Below the pieces are notes generated by a model. That model saw only the letters and a program-made list of their open reading frames with translations, had not been told where the DNA came from and ran no database searches. A stretch of DNA of 64,000 nucleotides from Ignavibacteriota bacterium. Its GTDB lineage: Bacteria > Bacteroidota > Ignavibacteria > UBA10030 > SZUA-254. The translations under genes were made by a program, and so were the position numbers. The first letter of the stretch is position 1, and every line of letters begins with the position of its first letter. Where the stretch lies: the NCBI GenBank assembly GCA_025358305.1, contig JANYJZ010000033.1, positions 62,001 to 126,000 of the forward strand, written 5' to 3'. This document shows, piece by piece, positions 7,635 to 16,498 of the stretch.

Positions 7635-10600
7635 TTAGAAGAACGCTCTAACTTCCGCCCGAGCCGTATGCACCGGCGTCCCTCCCCCTTCGCTCCTCCC
7701 GTCGTACGACGCGAATGCCTGAATGAACTGCGTCAGGCGGTATTCCAGGCCGAAGCGCCAGAGCCATGTCCTGCCGCTGACGCGACCCGCGGTGAGTTCG
7801 TAGGGCAGCACGTCGGGGGCGCGCCGCAAGGTCACTTCTTCGCGCGTCAGCTCGGCTCTCACCTGTCCGCGCCCCTGGATGGAATAGACGCAACGAACCG
7901 CTTCGGCGTTGATATTCGCTTCCGTCGTCTCGGCGTTCGTCGCATATCCCGCATCGAGCCGGAATCCCGCCTCGACCTCCTGCACCGGACGGTACGACCA
8001 GTCTGAGGAGACCATGTTCGACCGCACCGTCCGTTCCCGGACGCTCGGTTGCGAAGAAGTGAGATTATCGATCTTTTCGACGAAGTCGATCTGATTTGCG
8101 ATCTCACTCAGGAATTGCCACCGGAGCCGGACAGAGCGCTCCCGGGAAAAGGCCCGTTCGGAGAGCGCGGCGAACTGCGCAAGACCGTGCCGCTGGTTCA
8201 GCCGAAACCGGAGCGAAAACTCCCGATGGTTCTCCAGGACGTACATGTCCTGGGTCAGGAGATTGCTCCCGGCCAGCGTGGTCGCATCGCTTAAAAAACG
8301 GCTTAGATGGAGGAGGTAGATCTGACGGGTGTCGGGATCGCTGCTTCGCTCCTCTACTCGGGCGTAGGTCTCGGAGGTAAGGGCCGAAAGAGCCGATGCG
8401 GCCCACCCGCCGCCGGAGAGCATCCGGGAGGGCGTCAGCCGGATCCTGGAGCTCGCGTTGACGTTCACCACCGGCGTGAGCGCGTCGGTGGGAACCGTCA
8501 CGGCGATAAAATCCCCGTCGAACCTCGTGAGCCGGAAATCCTGCTCGTCGACGGTGTTGTTCTTGTTGAGGTCGCCGGCGTAGACGTAATTCCCCGTCCC
8601 GCGCTGCACGCGCTGGAAGATCCGTTCCTGCTTCGCCGACTGCTCCGAGGCCCCTTCATAGAACCATTCCGTTTCGACCCCACGGTCGAGCGGAGTAAAT
8701 CGGGTCATCCAGCGCATGAGGATGCTCTCGCGGTCGTCGGCGTTCCTCTTCCGGAAGGCGTCGGTGAAGGTTCGGTGCTGGACCGAGAGATCGAGCGAGG
8801 AGGACAGGTCGCGCCAGGAGTCGAGCCGGAGTCCGTACGACTGCGTCGTGGTCCGAGACACGCGCCGAAGCGTTCCCGTTTGCAGTGAGTCATCCCACCG
8901 CATCCCGAGGCCGGCTCGGCCCGAGACCGGGCCGAGACTGTCGAAGGCGATCCCCGGGGTGACCTCATTGAACTGAAAGCTGCCGAATGTAAGCGTGTCC
9001 GCCGAGAGGCTTCGCGAACGGAGGACCTCGCCGCGGTATTCGATCGACGGAACGAGAAATCCGGCCTTCATCTTCGCGGTCCCCCCGTGCCGGATCCAGA
9101 GCCCGCCGCCATCTCGGACGGGATCACGGCTGTCGATGAGTTCCCACTGGTAGCCGGCGGCGGGAAGTCCGGACGCGTGGAGGGCCGCCGACGCGTTGTA
9201 CCGGTTCGACGAGAACGTGCCGGTCCGTTCGATGCGGCCCGCCCCCCCTTGGAATGTCACGGCAGCGCCCGGCGAGTACGCCAGATTAGCTTCGCGGATG
9301 GTCTCGTCCGCGCCGGAGGAATCGGCAAGGTTCCACTTCCGGGCGAACTCGACCTCGTTCACGCGGTCCAGGGGGGCAAAGCGGCTCCCGATCTGGCGCT
9401 CTCTGAGCGTCAGGTCGATGGAGCCGAGGTCCGCCTTCCCGAGCGTCATGTGCTCGGGGGCGTAGCGCAGGCCTACGTTCAGGGCCGTCCCGCCGTTGTC
9501 GTCATCCTGGAGGCTTGAGAAGCGGTTCTTGTCGAATGCGCTCGCGGCGAACTCGCCGGACAACGTGAGGTCCTCGGCGAGCCGTCCGGAGAGGCCGACG
9601 TCCGCGAGGGAATGCGACTGCGCCATCGGCAGGGTCCTCACCGGGGCGTACGATCCCCGGCGGATCCCGACGAACCGGTAGTTCCCGGAGGAGATCTTCT
9701 CGTAGTCTCCTATTCCGAACCCGACGGAGCTGAAGGTCACGGAGAAGCGCGCGTTCGCCGAATCGTACGGCGCGTAGACGTAGATTGTGCGGAGCACTAT
9801 TTGGTTGCTTGCGGGATCCTGGACAAGGGTGTCGCGCTGGAGGTACTGCCCTTTTCCCGGCCCGACATCCACGGCGCCGACCCTCGTCGCCTTCGACGGG
9901 TCGTCCCCTGCAAGCCTCAGCGTGTCGCGGTCGGCGTCCGTGAGACTATTGTCGAGCGGCGAGTCCGGGTCGTCGCTCTCCCGGAAGTAACTCGTGTGCA
10001 GCGTGAGCGTCTTCCCGAGCATCGCGAATCCGGCCTGGGCCCCGACGAGCGTCCTATTGAACTGGCGGTCGGAATACTCGAAGTCCACGACGATCCTCGC
10101 CGCGTGCGAGATGAGCCGCCGGGGGGTGAACGTGAGCTCCCCGGTCGAATAATCGATCACGTACTCCTGGTTCTCTCCGCGGGTCACCCGCTCGCCGTTG
10201 AGGTAGACCCGCTCCGTGCCGGCGATGATGACGATGTTCCGTTCGTTGTCCCGGCCCGCAAGCCGGTACGGCCCTTGTACGCCGTCGAGGCCCCGGAATT
10301 CATTCGTTGTGAACTTCCCCCTCGTCACGGCCGCCGCGACCGCGACGTCGCCGCTTTCTGTGCCGGCGGAAAGATGCGCGCTCGCCTTGGCTCCCTGGAG
10401 CTTTCGGCTGAACCGAGAGAACTCGGTACCGGGCATGTCGAGGACAAAATCGCCGAACGTCGCCTGGAGGTTCGTCCCCCGGAGCTCGACGAAGACCTTG
10501 TCGAACTCCTGGAGCGTCTGCGTGGTGCCCTCGGGCTGGATCGGTGAGTTCTCGTCGGTGAGTGCGGCGGTGAGTTCAAGATCGTCGGACACTTTACCTG

Positions 10601-11171
10601 CCATCTGCATTCTGAACCCGGAATTGAGCGACAGGTCGCGGTTGGAGCCGATCGAGAAGCCCCGAACGATGCTTCCGCTCTTCTGGAGCTTCGAGCCGAA
10701 GATGTCATCGAACGCGAACGGCGTTTCCGGACGCACAGGCGCACGCGTTCCGTTCCCGCGGGCTAGGGTGTCCGCCAGGAAGACCGGCTCCCGGCGACGG
10801 TACTCCGGGAGGAATGAGAACGGGAGCGCATGGTACGTCCCCTCGACGCGGTGCGGGCGGCTCGAATCGGCCGCAAGCGTATCGAGGAGGGCGAGCGCGA
10901 GGCGGATCGTTCCACTGCGGCCGTCAAGCCGGTAGTCTCGTTCCGGGACGAGGATCCGTCCGTCGAGCCGGACGATCTCCGAGCCGGAGAGGATGAATTG
11001 GTGCCCGAGGCGGACGAGCGAGTCTGCGGGCCGGACGTCAAACGTAAAGCGGTAGACGGAGCCGGTGAAACGGGAGGGACCGACCTGCCTGCCCGCGGCG
11101 GCGCCCGCGGAAAGCGCGAGGCCGAGAAGGACGACGAGAGCCCGATATTGAAGGAAGAGGATCGACCGCAT
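7635..11171 (-). CDS. very large outer-membrane beta-barrel protein, function unknown
   Basis: About 1178 residues from M-R-S-I at 11171, with a signal peptide (hydrophobic ALVVLLGLALSAGAAAG). The alternative ATG at 11201 adds 10 residues. Around residues 150-250 it has a conserved block, GSIVRGFSIGSNRDLSLNSG, then QMAGKVSDDLELTAALTDEN, PIQPEGTTQTLQEFDKVFVE and TFGDFVLDM. Further on it has ERVYLNGERVTRGENQEYVI followed by STGELTFTPRRLI. I recognise these blocks from large hypothetical outer-membrane proteins of Bacteroidota and Ignavibacteria; there is some resemblance to repeats in SprA-like proteins. The rest is alternating-polarity beta strands ending in an aromatic F-F, as expected for Bam-inserted barrels. 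It is not a TonB-dependent receptor: no plug domain or TonB box is apparent. Confidence 0.75.
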   Translation of the reverse strand: MRSILFLQYRALVVLLGLALSAGAAAGRQVGPSRFTGSVYRFTFDVRPADSLVRLGHQFILSGSEIVRLDGRILVPERDYRLDGRSGTIRLALALLDTLAADSSRPHRVEGTYHALPFSFLPEYRRREPVFLADTLARGNGTRAPVRPETPFAFDDIFGSKLQKSGSIVRGFSIGSNRDLSLNSGFRMQMAGKVSDDLELTAALTDENSPIQPEGTTQTLQEFDKVFVELRGTNLQATFGDFVLDMPGTEFSRFSRKLQGAKASAHLSAGTESGDVAVAAAVTRGKFTTNEFRGLDGVQGPYRLAGRDNERNIVIIAGTERVYLNGERVTRGENQEYVIDYSTGELTFTPRRLISHAARIVVDFEYSDRQFNRTLVGAQAGFAMLGKTLTLHTSYFRESDDPDSPLDNSLTDADRDTLRLAGDDPSKATRVGAVDVGPGKGQYLQRDTLVQDPASNQIVLRTIYVYAPYDSANARFSVTFSSVGFGIGDYEKISSGNYRFVGIRRGSYAPVRTLPMAQSHSLADVGLSGRLAEDLTLSGEFAASAFDKNRFSSLQDDDNGGTALNVGLRYAPEHMTLGKADLGSIDLTLRERQIGSRFAPLDRVNEVEFARKWNLADSSGADETIREANLAYSPGAAVTFQGGAGRIERTGTFSSNRYNASAALHASGLPAAGYQWELIDSRDPVRDGGGLWIRHGGTAKMKAGFLVPSIEYRGEVLRSRSLSADTLTFGSFQFNEVTPGIAFDSLGPVSGRAGLGMRWDDSLQTGTLRRVSRTTTQSYGLRLDSWRDLSSSLDLSVQHRTFTDAFRKRNADDRESILMRWMTRFTPLDRGVETEWFYEGASEQSAKQERIFQRVQRGTGNYVYAGDLNKNNTVDEQDFRLTRFDGDFIAVTVPTDALTPVVNVNASSRIRLTPSRMLSGGGWAASALSALTSETYARVEERSSDPDTRQIYLLHLSRFLSDATTLAGSNLLTQDMYVLENHREFSLRFRLNQRHGLAQFAALSERAFSRERSVRLRWQFLSEIANQIDFVEKIDNLTSSQPSVRERTVRSNMVSSDWSYRPVQEVEAGFRLDAGYATNAETTEANINAEAVRCVYSIQGRGQVRAELTREEVTLRRAPDVLPYELTAGRVSGRTWLWRFGLEYRLTQFIQAFASYDGRSEGGGTPVHTARAEVRAFF

Positions 11172-11252
11172 CAGCGGAACATAGGGAACTTGGCGACACA
11201 TCGTACCGCTCGGGCATCATTCTCCGTCATGCTGAACGCGTTCACTACAACG

Positions 11253-11281
11253 ATGGTAAGAATTTTTCCGGCGATATCCAA
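11253..11281 (-). promoter_or_regulatory. candidate promoter of the large OM barrel gene
   Basis: TTGGAT (11276-11281), 17 nt, TACCAT (11253-11258), minus strand. Divergent from the hisC-type gene promoter 37 bp away. Confidence 0.5.
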
Positions 11282-11317
11282 GGCGGACGTCACTTCGGAG
11301 TCCGCGCGTCCGGACGG

Positions 11318-11346
11318 TTGATTTTCAGAGGTATTGTTGGTATCTT
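11318..11346 (+). promoter_or_regulatory. promoter of the tyrosine/homogentisate operon
   Basis: TTGATT (11318-11323), 17 nt, TATCTT (11341-11346). Predicted start near 11353, 40 nt before the ATG at 11393. The box occupies the region of the more upstream in-frame TTG start, which excludes it. Confidence 0.7.
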
Positions 11347-11392
11347 TCACGCTGAAAAAATCACTGACCTGACGCTCTTTCATCTCCTCCGG

Positions 11393-12475
11393 ATGCCCCT
11401 GGTTCCGCCATATATCGAGTCGCTTCGGCCGTACACTCCGGGAAAACCGATCCGGGAGGTGGAGAAGGAGTTCGGGCTCACGCACGTCGTGAAGCTCGCC
11501 TCGAATGAGAACCCCCTCGGATCGTCCCCGTGCGCGATCGCGGAGATGGAGAAACACATGGGCGAGCTCCAGTATTACACGAACGGCGGCTACGACCTCC
11601 GGGCGGTGCTCGCCAAGCGGTTCCGGCTCGACATCGGCAACGTCATCACCGGCAGCGGCTCCGAAGGGATCATCTCCAACATCATCCGGACGTTCCTCTG
11701 CGACGAGGACGAGGTCCTCACGACCGAGGCGGCCTTCATCGGGTTCCAGGTGCTCGCCAAATCGCGCGGCGTGGCGTACCGGACCGTGCCCTACAAGGCG
11801 TGGCGCTACGACCTTCCGGCCCTCGCGGCCGGGATCACCGACCGGACCAAGATCATCTACCTTGCCAACCCGAACAACCCCACCGGGACGATCTTCACGA
11901 AGAAAGAGTTCGACGCGTTCTACGCGCTCGTGCCGGAGCGGGTCCTCATCATCCTCGACGAAGCGTACTTCGAATATGCCACGGGCGACCCCGACTATCC
12001 CGATTCGATGAACTACCGGTACGACAACGTCATAACGCTCCGGACGTTCTCAAAGATCTACGGCCTCGCCGGCATCCGCATCGGCTACGGGTTCGCCCAC
12101 GACCGGCTCATCGGCAATCTCCTGAAGGTAAAGCTCCCGTTCGAACCGAGCACGCTTGCGCAGGCGGCGGGGATCGGGGCGCTCGGCGATGAAGGGTTCC
12201 TCCGGCGCTCGCGCGAGGTGAACGACGAGGGGCTGGCGTTCGTCACGGCATCGTTGCGAAAGATGGGCGTGACGGTGGTCCCCTCGAGCGCGAACTTCGT
12301 CATGGTCGTCCGGGAAAATGAAGCGGACGTCGACCGCATCTTTCAGCGGCTCTTGCGCTCCGGCGTGATCGTGCGCCCGCTCGCCGCATTCGGCCTGACG
12401 CACTGCCTTCGGATCTCGATCGGCACCCGGACGGAGAACGAGACGATGCTCCGCGCCCTCGCACCGGCGGTCTGA
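11393..12475 (+). CDS. hisC: HisC-family PLP aminotransferase, probably aromatic (tyrosine) aminotransferase
   Basis: A 360-residue fold-type I aminotransferase. It shows SNENPLG (37-43), the NPNNPTGT loop (159-166) and TFSKIYGLAGIRIGYG with PLP-binding Lys221, all typical of histidinol-phosphate aminotransferase. However, no other histidine genes are present. It is the first gene of an operon followed 61 nt later by 4-hydroxyphenylpyruvate dioxygenase. HisC proteins of several bacteria also transaminate tyrosine and phenylalanine. I infer that here it makes 4-hydroxyphenylpyruvate from tyrosine. A genuine histidine role cannot be excluded. The ribosome site before the ATG is poor. Confidence 0.85.
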   Translation: MPLVPPYIESLRPYTPGKPIREVEKEFGLTHVVKLASNENPLGSSPCAIAEMEKHMGELQYYTNGGYDLRAVLAKRFRLDIGNVITGSGSEGIISNIIRTFLCDEDEVLTTEAAFIGFQVLAKSRGVAYRTVPYKAWRYDLPALAAGITDRTKIIYLANPNNPTGTIFTKKEFDAFYALVPERVLIILDEAYFEYATGDPDYPDSMNYRYDNVITLRTFSKIYGLAGIRIGYGFAHDRLIGNLLKVKLPFEPSTLAQAAGIGALGDEGFLRRSREVNDEGLAFVTASLRKMGVTVVPSSANFVMVVRENEADVDRIFQRLLRSGVIVRPLAAFGLTHCLRISIGTRTENETMLRALAPAV

Positions 12476-12536
12476 CGCGCGCGCGCCTCTGGCGGAGCGT
12501 CCACACGTGTTTCATGAATTTTGAAGGGCTACTCGC

Positions 12537-13658
12537 ATGGCACCATCGACAGAACCACACACACCCGGCGACTTCCTGCCGATCAACGGCACGGACTACA
12601 TCGAACTCTATGTCGGGAACGCAAAGCAGAGCGCCCATTTCTACCGGTCCGCGTTCGGATTCCGGCTCGTCGCCTACGCCGGACTCGAGACCGGCGTACG
12701 CGACCGCTCGTCCTATGTCCTCCAGCAGGACAAGATCAGGCTCGTCCTCACCTCCCCCCTCCAGCCCGACCATCCGATCAGCGACCACATTCGGCTCCAC
12801 GGCGACGGCGTACGCGACCTCGCCCTCTGGGTCGACGATGCGGCATCGGCATACCATGAGACGACGAAGCGGGGCGCCCGGGGCGTCCAGGAGCCGACGG
12901 TCTTCCGGGACGAGTTCGGCGAGGTCAAAAAGTCCGCCATCGCGATCTACGGCGACACCATCCATACGTTCGTCGAACGCAAGGCGTACCGCGGCGCGTT
13001 CATGCCTGGCTATGCCGCCGTCACCGCGGAGGACAAGGTTTCCCGGCCGGTGGGTCTGAAGTACATCGACCACTGCGTCGGCAACGTCGAGCTCGGCAAG
13101 ATGAACGAGTGGGTAGAATTCTACATGCACGTCATGGGGTTCCGGCTCTACCAGCATTTCGACGACAAGGACATCACGACGGAGTATTCCGCCCTCATGT
13201 CGAAGGTCATGGCGAACGGCAACGACCGGATCAAGTTCCCGATCAACGAGCCGGCCCCCGGCCGGCGAAAATCGCAGATCGAGGAATACCTCGAATACTA
13301 CCGCGCCCCCGGCGTACAGCACATCGCCATGGCGACCGACAACATCATCGACACGGTCGCCAAACTCACGGCGCAGGGGCTAGAGTTCCTCCGCGTCCCG
13401 TCGACGTATTACGACGACCTCCAAAAGCGCGTCGGGACGATCGACGAGCCCATCGAGGAGCTGAAACGGCTCGGGATCCTCGTCGACCGGGACGACGAGG
13501 GATACATGCTTCAAATCTTCACCAAACCGGTGGAGGATCGTCCGACCCTCTTCTTCGAGTGCATCCAGCGCAAAGGGAGCAAGAGTTTCGGCAAAGGCAA
13601 CTTCAAGGCCCTCTTCGAATCGATCGAACGGGAACAGCACCTCCGCGGCAACCTCTAG
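12537..13658 (+). CDS. hppD: 4-hydroxyphenylpyruvate dioxygenase
   Basis: A 373-residue non-haem Fe(II) enzyme that converts 4-hydroxyphenylpyruvate to homogentisate. Two vicinal-oxygen-chelate domains are visible (about 16-150 and 173-350). The metal ligands of the family can be placed at His179 (YIDHCVG), His262 (GVQHIAM) and Glu341 (LFFECIQR). A GAAGGG ribosome site precedes the ATG by about 10 nt. Length is normal. The next gene begins 11 nt after its stop. Confidence 0.96.
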   Translation: MAPSTEPHTPGDFLPINGTDYIELYVGNAKQSAHFYRSAFGFRLVAYAGLETGVRDRSSYVLQQDKIRLVLTSPLQPDHPISDHIRLHGDGVRDLALWVDDAASAYHETTKRGARGVQEPTVFRDEFGEVKKSAIAIYGDTIHTFVERKAYRGAFMPGYAAVTAEDKVSRPVGLKYIDHCVGNVELGKMNEWVEFYMHVMGFRLYQHFDDKDITTEYSALMSKVMANGNDRIKFPINEPAPGRRKSQIEEYLEYYRAPGVQHIAMATDNIIDTVAKLTAQGLEFLRVPSTYYDDLQKRVGTIDEPIEELKRLGILVDRDDEGYMLQIFTKPVEDRPTLFFECIQRKGSKSFGKGNFKALFESIEREQHLRGNL

Positions 13659-13669
13659 GACGGACGACC

Positions 13670-14671
13670 ATGCGCCTCTGCACATTCGAAGTCACGACGG
13701 TCCTCGGGAGATTTCAGCGCCTCGGAGCCGTCACGCCCCGGGGGATCGTCGACCTGAACGCCGGTTGCGCCTGGCACCTCCACCAGCAAGGTGAGGCGCA
13801 GCCGGCGAGGCTCGCAAACGCCCTCATACCGCCGGACATGCTCGCCTTTCTCCAAGGAGGTGCGGCAGCCATGACGCTCGCCAGAAGAGTGCTGGCGCAG
13901 TTCGAAGAGGCGTCACTCTCCCGCGTGATCCCCACCGGGCTCAACGATGCGGCGCTCCTTTTTCCGATGGACGCCGTTCGGCTCAGAGCGCCTCTGCCTC
14001 GGCCCGCGTCGATGCGGGACTTTTACGCCTTCGAGCAGCACGTGAAGAAGGGGTTCGAGAAACGGGGAGAGCCGATGCCCGCCGAGTGGTACGAGATGCC
14101 TGTCTACTACAAGGGGGCGCACTGGAGCATCATCGGCACGGGCGACGAGGTCGCGTGGCCGTCATTCACGGAAAAATTCGACTACGAGCTCGAACTCGCC
14201 ATCATCATCGGCAAGGCGGGACGGAACATCCCCGCGGAGAAGGCGGCCGAATACATCGCGGGATATACCGTGATGAACGACTTCAGCGCCCGAGACATCC
14301 AGCGCGCCGAGATGAAGGTTCGGCTTGGCCCCGCCAAGGGGAAGGACTTTGCCACCGCGATCGGCCCGGTGCTCGTGACCCCGGATGAGATCGGCGACCC
14401 CTATAACCTCGCGATGACCGCCCGGGTGAACGGCGAACTTTGGTCTTCGGGGAACTCCGGCTCTATCACGCACTCCTTCGAGAAGATGATCGCGTTCGCC
14501 TCCCTGGAGGAACTTCTGCAGCCGGGGGACCTCATTGGATCGGGGACGGTCGGGACGGGCTGCGGCCTCGAACTCGACCGCTGGGTGAAGCCCGGAGACA
14601 TCATGGAACTCGAAATTGAAAAGATCGGCGTCCTCAAGAATACCGTTGTACGCCGCTCCCAAAAGTCGTAG
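13670..14671 (+). CDS. fumarylacetoacetate hydrolase-family protein
   Basis: 333 residues, with an N-terminal cap domain and a C-terminal FAH fold: YELELAIIIGKAGRNIP, GYTVMNDFSARDIQ and the closing LIGSGTVGTGCGLELDRWVKPGD. The overlapping AGGA at the hppD stop is its ribosome site. Classical fumarylacetoacetases are about 420 residues. This shorter form is the type found in bacterial homogentisate clusters and could cleave fumaryl- or maleyl-acetoacetate to acetoacetate directly. No maleylacetoacetate isomerase gene is in the operon. Confidence 0.9.
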   Translation: MRLCTFEVTTVLGRFQRLGAVTPRGIVDLNAGCAWHLHQQGEAQPARLANALIPPDMLAFLQGGAAAMTLARRVLAQFEEASLSRVIPTGLNDAALLFPMDAVRLRAPLPRPASMRDFYAFEQHVKKGFEKRGEPMPAEWYEMPVYYKGAHWSIIGTGDEVAWPSFTEKFDYELELAIIIGKAGRNIPAEKAAEYIAGYTVMNDFSARDIQRAEMKVRLGPAKGKDFATAIGPVLVTPDEIGDPYNLAMTARVNGELWSSGNSGSITHSFEKMIAFASLEELLQPGDLIGSGTVGTGCGLELDRWVKPGDIMELEIEKIGVLKNTVVRRSQKS

Positions 14672-14709
14672 TATTCACTCACACGCCACTTTCACAGGAA
14701 CGAACCACT

Positions 14710-15810
14710 ATGTATCCTCTCCAGAAAGGCAAGACCGCAAAACAGGCCCACGTCGGCCTCCCTGAAGGTTCGTACGAGGAAGAACATGGCCGCAAGGGCT
14801 TCTCCGGCAAATCGGCCCACCTGTACCACGCGAAGGTCCCCACCGGCTGGACCCGGTTCGAAGGAAAGCTGAGGCCGCACTGCATCGACACGAACAAGCT
14901 CGAGCCGACCGACCGGACGGATCCCAAAGGATCGCCGGTGGCGTTCCTGGGCAACAACGACGTACGGCTCTATGTCTCGCGCCGGACCGAGCCGATGCCG
15001 TTCTATTACCGCAACGCCGACGGCGACGAGCTGTACTTCGTCCACCGCGGCGAAGGGACGATCGAGACCGACTTCGGCCCGATGGCGTTCGAGAAGGGGG
15101 ACTACATCAACATCCCGCGCGCCGTCACCTACAGGGTCATCCCGAAGACGAAGGACAATTTCTTCCTCATCATTCAGTCCAAATCGGAGTTCGAGCAGCC
15201 TGAGAAGGGGCTGATCGGCCAGCACGCTCTCTATGACCCGGCCGTCATCATCACGCCGGAACCGCAGCCCATCCTCGACGACAATCGTGAGTGGGAGATC
15301 CGGATCAAGGTGGACGAGGAGTTCTCGTCGGTCTTCTATCCGTACAACCCGATGGATGTCATCGGCTGGAAGGGCGATCTGACCGTCTGGAAGCTCAACA
15401 TGCGGGATATCCGCCCCATCATGAGCCACCGCGCACACCTTCCGCCGAGCGCGCACACGACGTTCGTGACGCACGGTGCGATCGTCTGCAGCTTCCTCCC
15501 TCGGCCGCTCGAGGAGGACCCGGCGGCTCTCAAGGTCCCGTTCTTCCACCGTAACACGGATTACGATGAGTTCATTTTTTACCACGACGGCAGCTTCTTC
15601 AGCAAGGACAACATCGCTCCGGGCATGATCACCCTCCATCCGCGGGGGATCCACCACGGACCGCACCCCAAGGCGCTGAAGAATCAGGCGACGAAGACGC
15701 ATACGGACGAGTACGCGGTCATGCTCGATGGCCTCAACCCCATCAACGTGCTCCCCGCAGGTGAGGCGGCGGAGTGGAAGGATTACTGGAAGAGCTGGAT
15801 CGACAAATAG
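14710..15810 (+). CDS. hmgA: homogentisate 1,2-dioxygenase
   Basis: A 366-residue cupin-type Fe(II) dioxygenase opening the homogentisate ring to maleylacetoacetate. The tail has the family's metal region, FFHRNTDYDEFIFYHDG (candidate ligands His280 and Glu287), and HPRGIHHGPHPKA (His315/316). The N-terminal GEGTIETDFGPMAFEKGDYI is a second cupin-like strand set. It is shorter than the human enzyme (445 aa) but typical for bacterial members. It lies between the FAH-family gene and the flavin reductase in one operon. Confidence 0.94.
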   Translation: MYPLQKGKTAKQAHVGLPEGSYEEEHGRKGFSGKSAHLYHAKVPTGWTRFEGKLRPHCIDTNKLEPTDRTDPKGSPVAFLGNNDVRLYVSRRTEPMPFYYRNADGDELYFVHRGEGTIETDFGPMAFEKGDYINIPRAVTYRVIPKTKDNFFLIIQSKSEFEQPEKGLIGQHALYDPAVIITPEPQPILDDNREWEIRIKVDEEFSSVFYPYNPMDVIGWKGDLTVWKLNMRDIRPIMSHRAHLPPSAHTTFVTHGAIVCSFLPRPLEEDPAALKVPFFHRNTDYDEFIFYHDGSFFSKDNIAPGMITLHPRGIHHGPHPKALKNQATKTHTDEYAVMLDGLNPINVLPAGEAAEWKDYWKSWIDK

Positions 15811-15875
15811 CGGCCGCCGCAAACCCGGAGTGCCCGGGTCGCGAAGCACACCACCGAGGACGGAGAGACGCGCAC

Positions 15876-16481
15876 GTGATCATCAACCCGAAGGAACACG
15901 ACCACAACAACATCTACAAGCTCATGATCGGTTCGATTGTGCCTCGGCCGATCGCGTTCGTCTCCACCTCTAGCCCGGAGGGCGTCCGCAACCTCGCTCC
16001 GTACAGCTTTTTCAACGGCGTCTGCTCCAATCCGCCCATCATCCTCTTTTCCACGGTGATCCGCAGGGACGGAACGTACAAGGACACCCTGAACAATGTC
16101 CGGGCGACGAAGGAGTTCGTCGTCAACATCGTCTCGGAGGAGTTCGCCGACCGGATGAACGTCACTTCGGCGGACGTCCCCCCCGACGTCGACGAGTTCG
16201 CGCTCTCCGGCCTCACGCCTGTGCCCGCGGACCTGGTGTCGTGTCCCCGGGTGAAGGAATCGAAGATCAGCATGGAGTGCTCGCTCGTCAACTTGGTCAC
16301 GTTCGGAGAAGGGGCGGGCGGCGGCTGTACGGTCTTCGGAGAGATCCTGCGGTTCCATATCGCGGATGAACTCTTCGACAACTTCCGGATCGATCCGGAC
16401 AAACTCCACGCCATCGGGAGGATGGGCGGCCCGACCTATGCCCGGACGCGCGACCGGTTCGAGCTCATCCGTCCGAAGTGA
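15876..16481 (+). CDS. flavin reductase-family (FMN-binding split barrel) protein
   Basis: 201 residues from a GTG start at 15876, chosen because GGAGAG lies 8 nt upstream and the protein then opens VIINPKEHDHNNIYKLMIGS in line with the family. SIVPRPIAFVSTSSPEG and NLAPYSFFNGVCSNPPII are hallmarks of the flavin reductase/DIM6-NTAB domain that binds FMN. Such genes recur in homogentisate clusters of Bacteroidota, but the reaction is not settled. It may supply reduced flavin or act as a stand-alone reductase. Confidence 0.85.
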   Translation: MIINPKEHDHNNIYKLMIGSIVPRPIAFVSTSSPEGVRNLAPYSFFNGVCSNPPIILFSTVIRRDGTYKDTLNNVRATKEFVVNIVSEEFADRMNVTSADVPPDVDEFALSGLTPVPADLVSCPRVKESKISMECSLVNLVTFGEGAGGGCTVFGEILRFHIADELFDNFRIDPDKLHAIGRMGGPTYARTRDRFELIRPK

Positions 16482-16498
16482 GGCTCCGGCACCCGCCG

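Noticed and set aside
11172-11557. Minus-strand frame of 128 codons overlapping the hisC-type gene start
   Set aside because: Its first half is antisense to the aminotransferase and the rest is the intergenic promoter region; no ribosome site.
13109-13669. Long N-terminal extension of the FAH-family protein
   Set aside because: The extension overlaps hppD in another frame. The ATG at 13670 with AGGA matches the start of the FAH cap domain.
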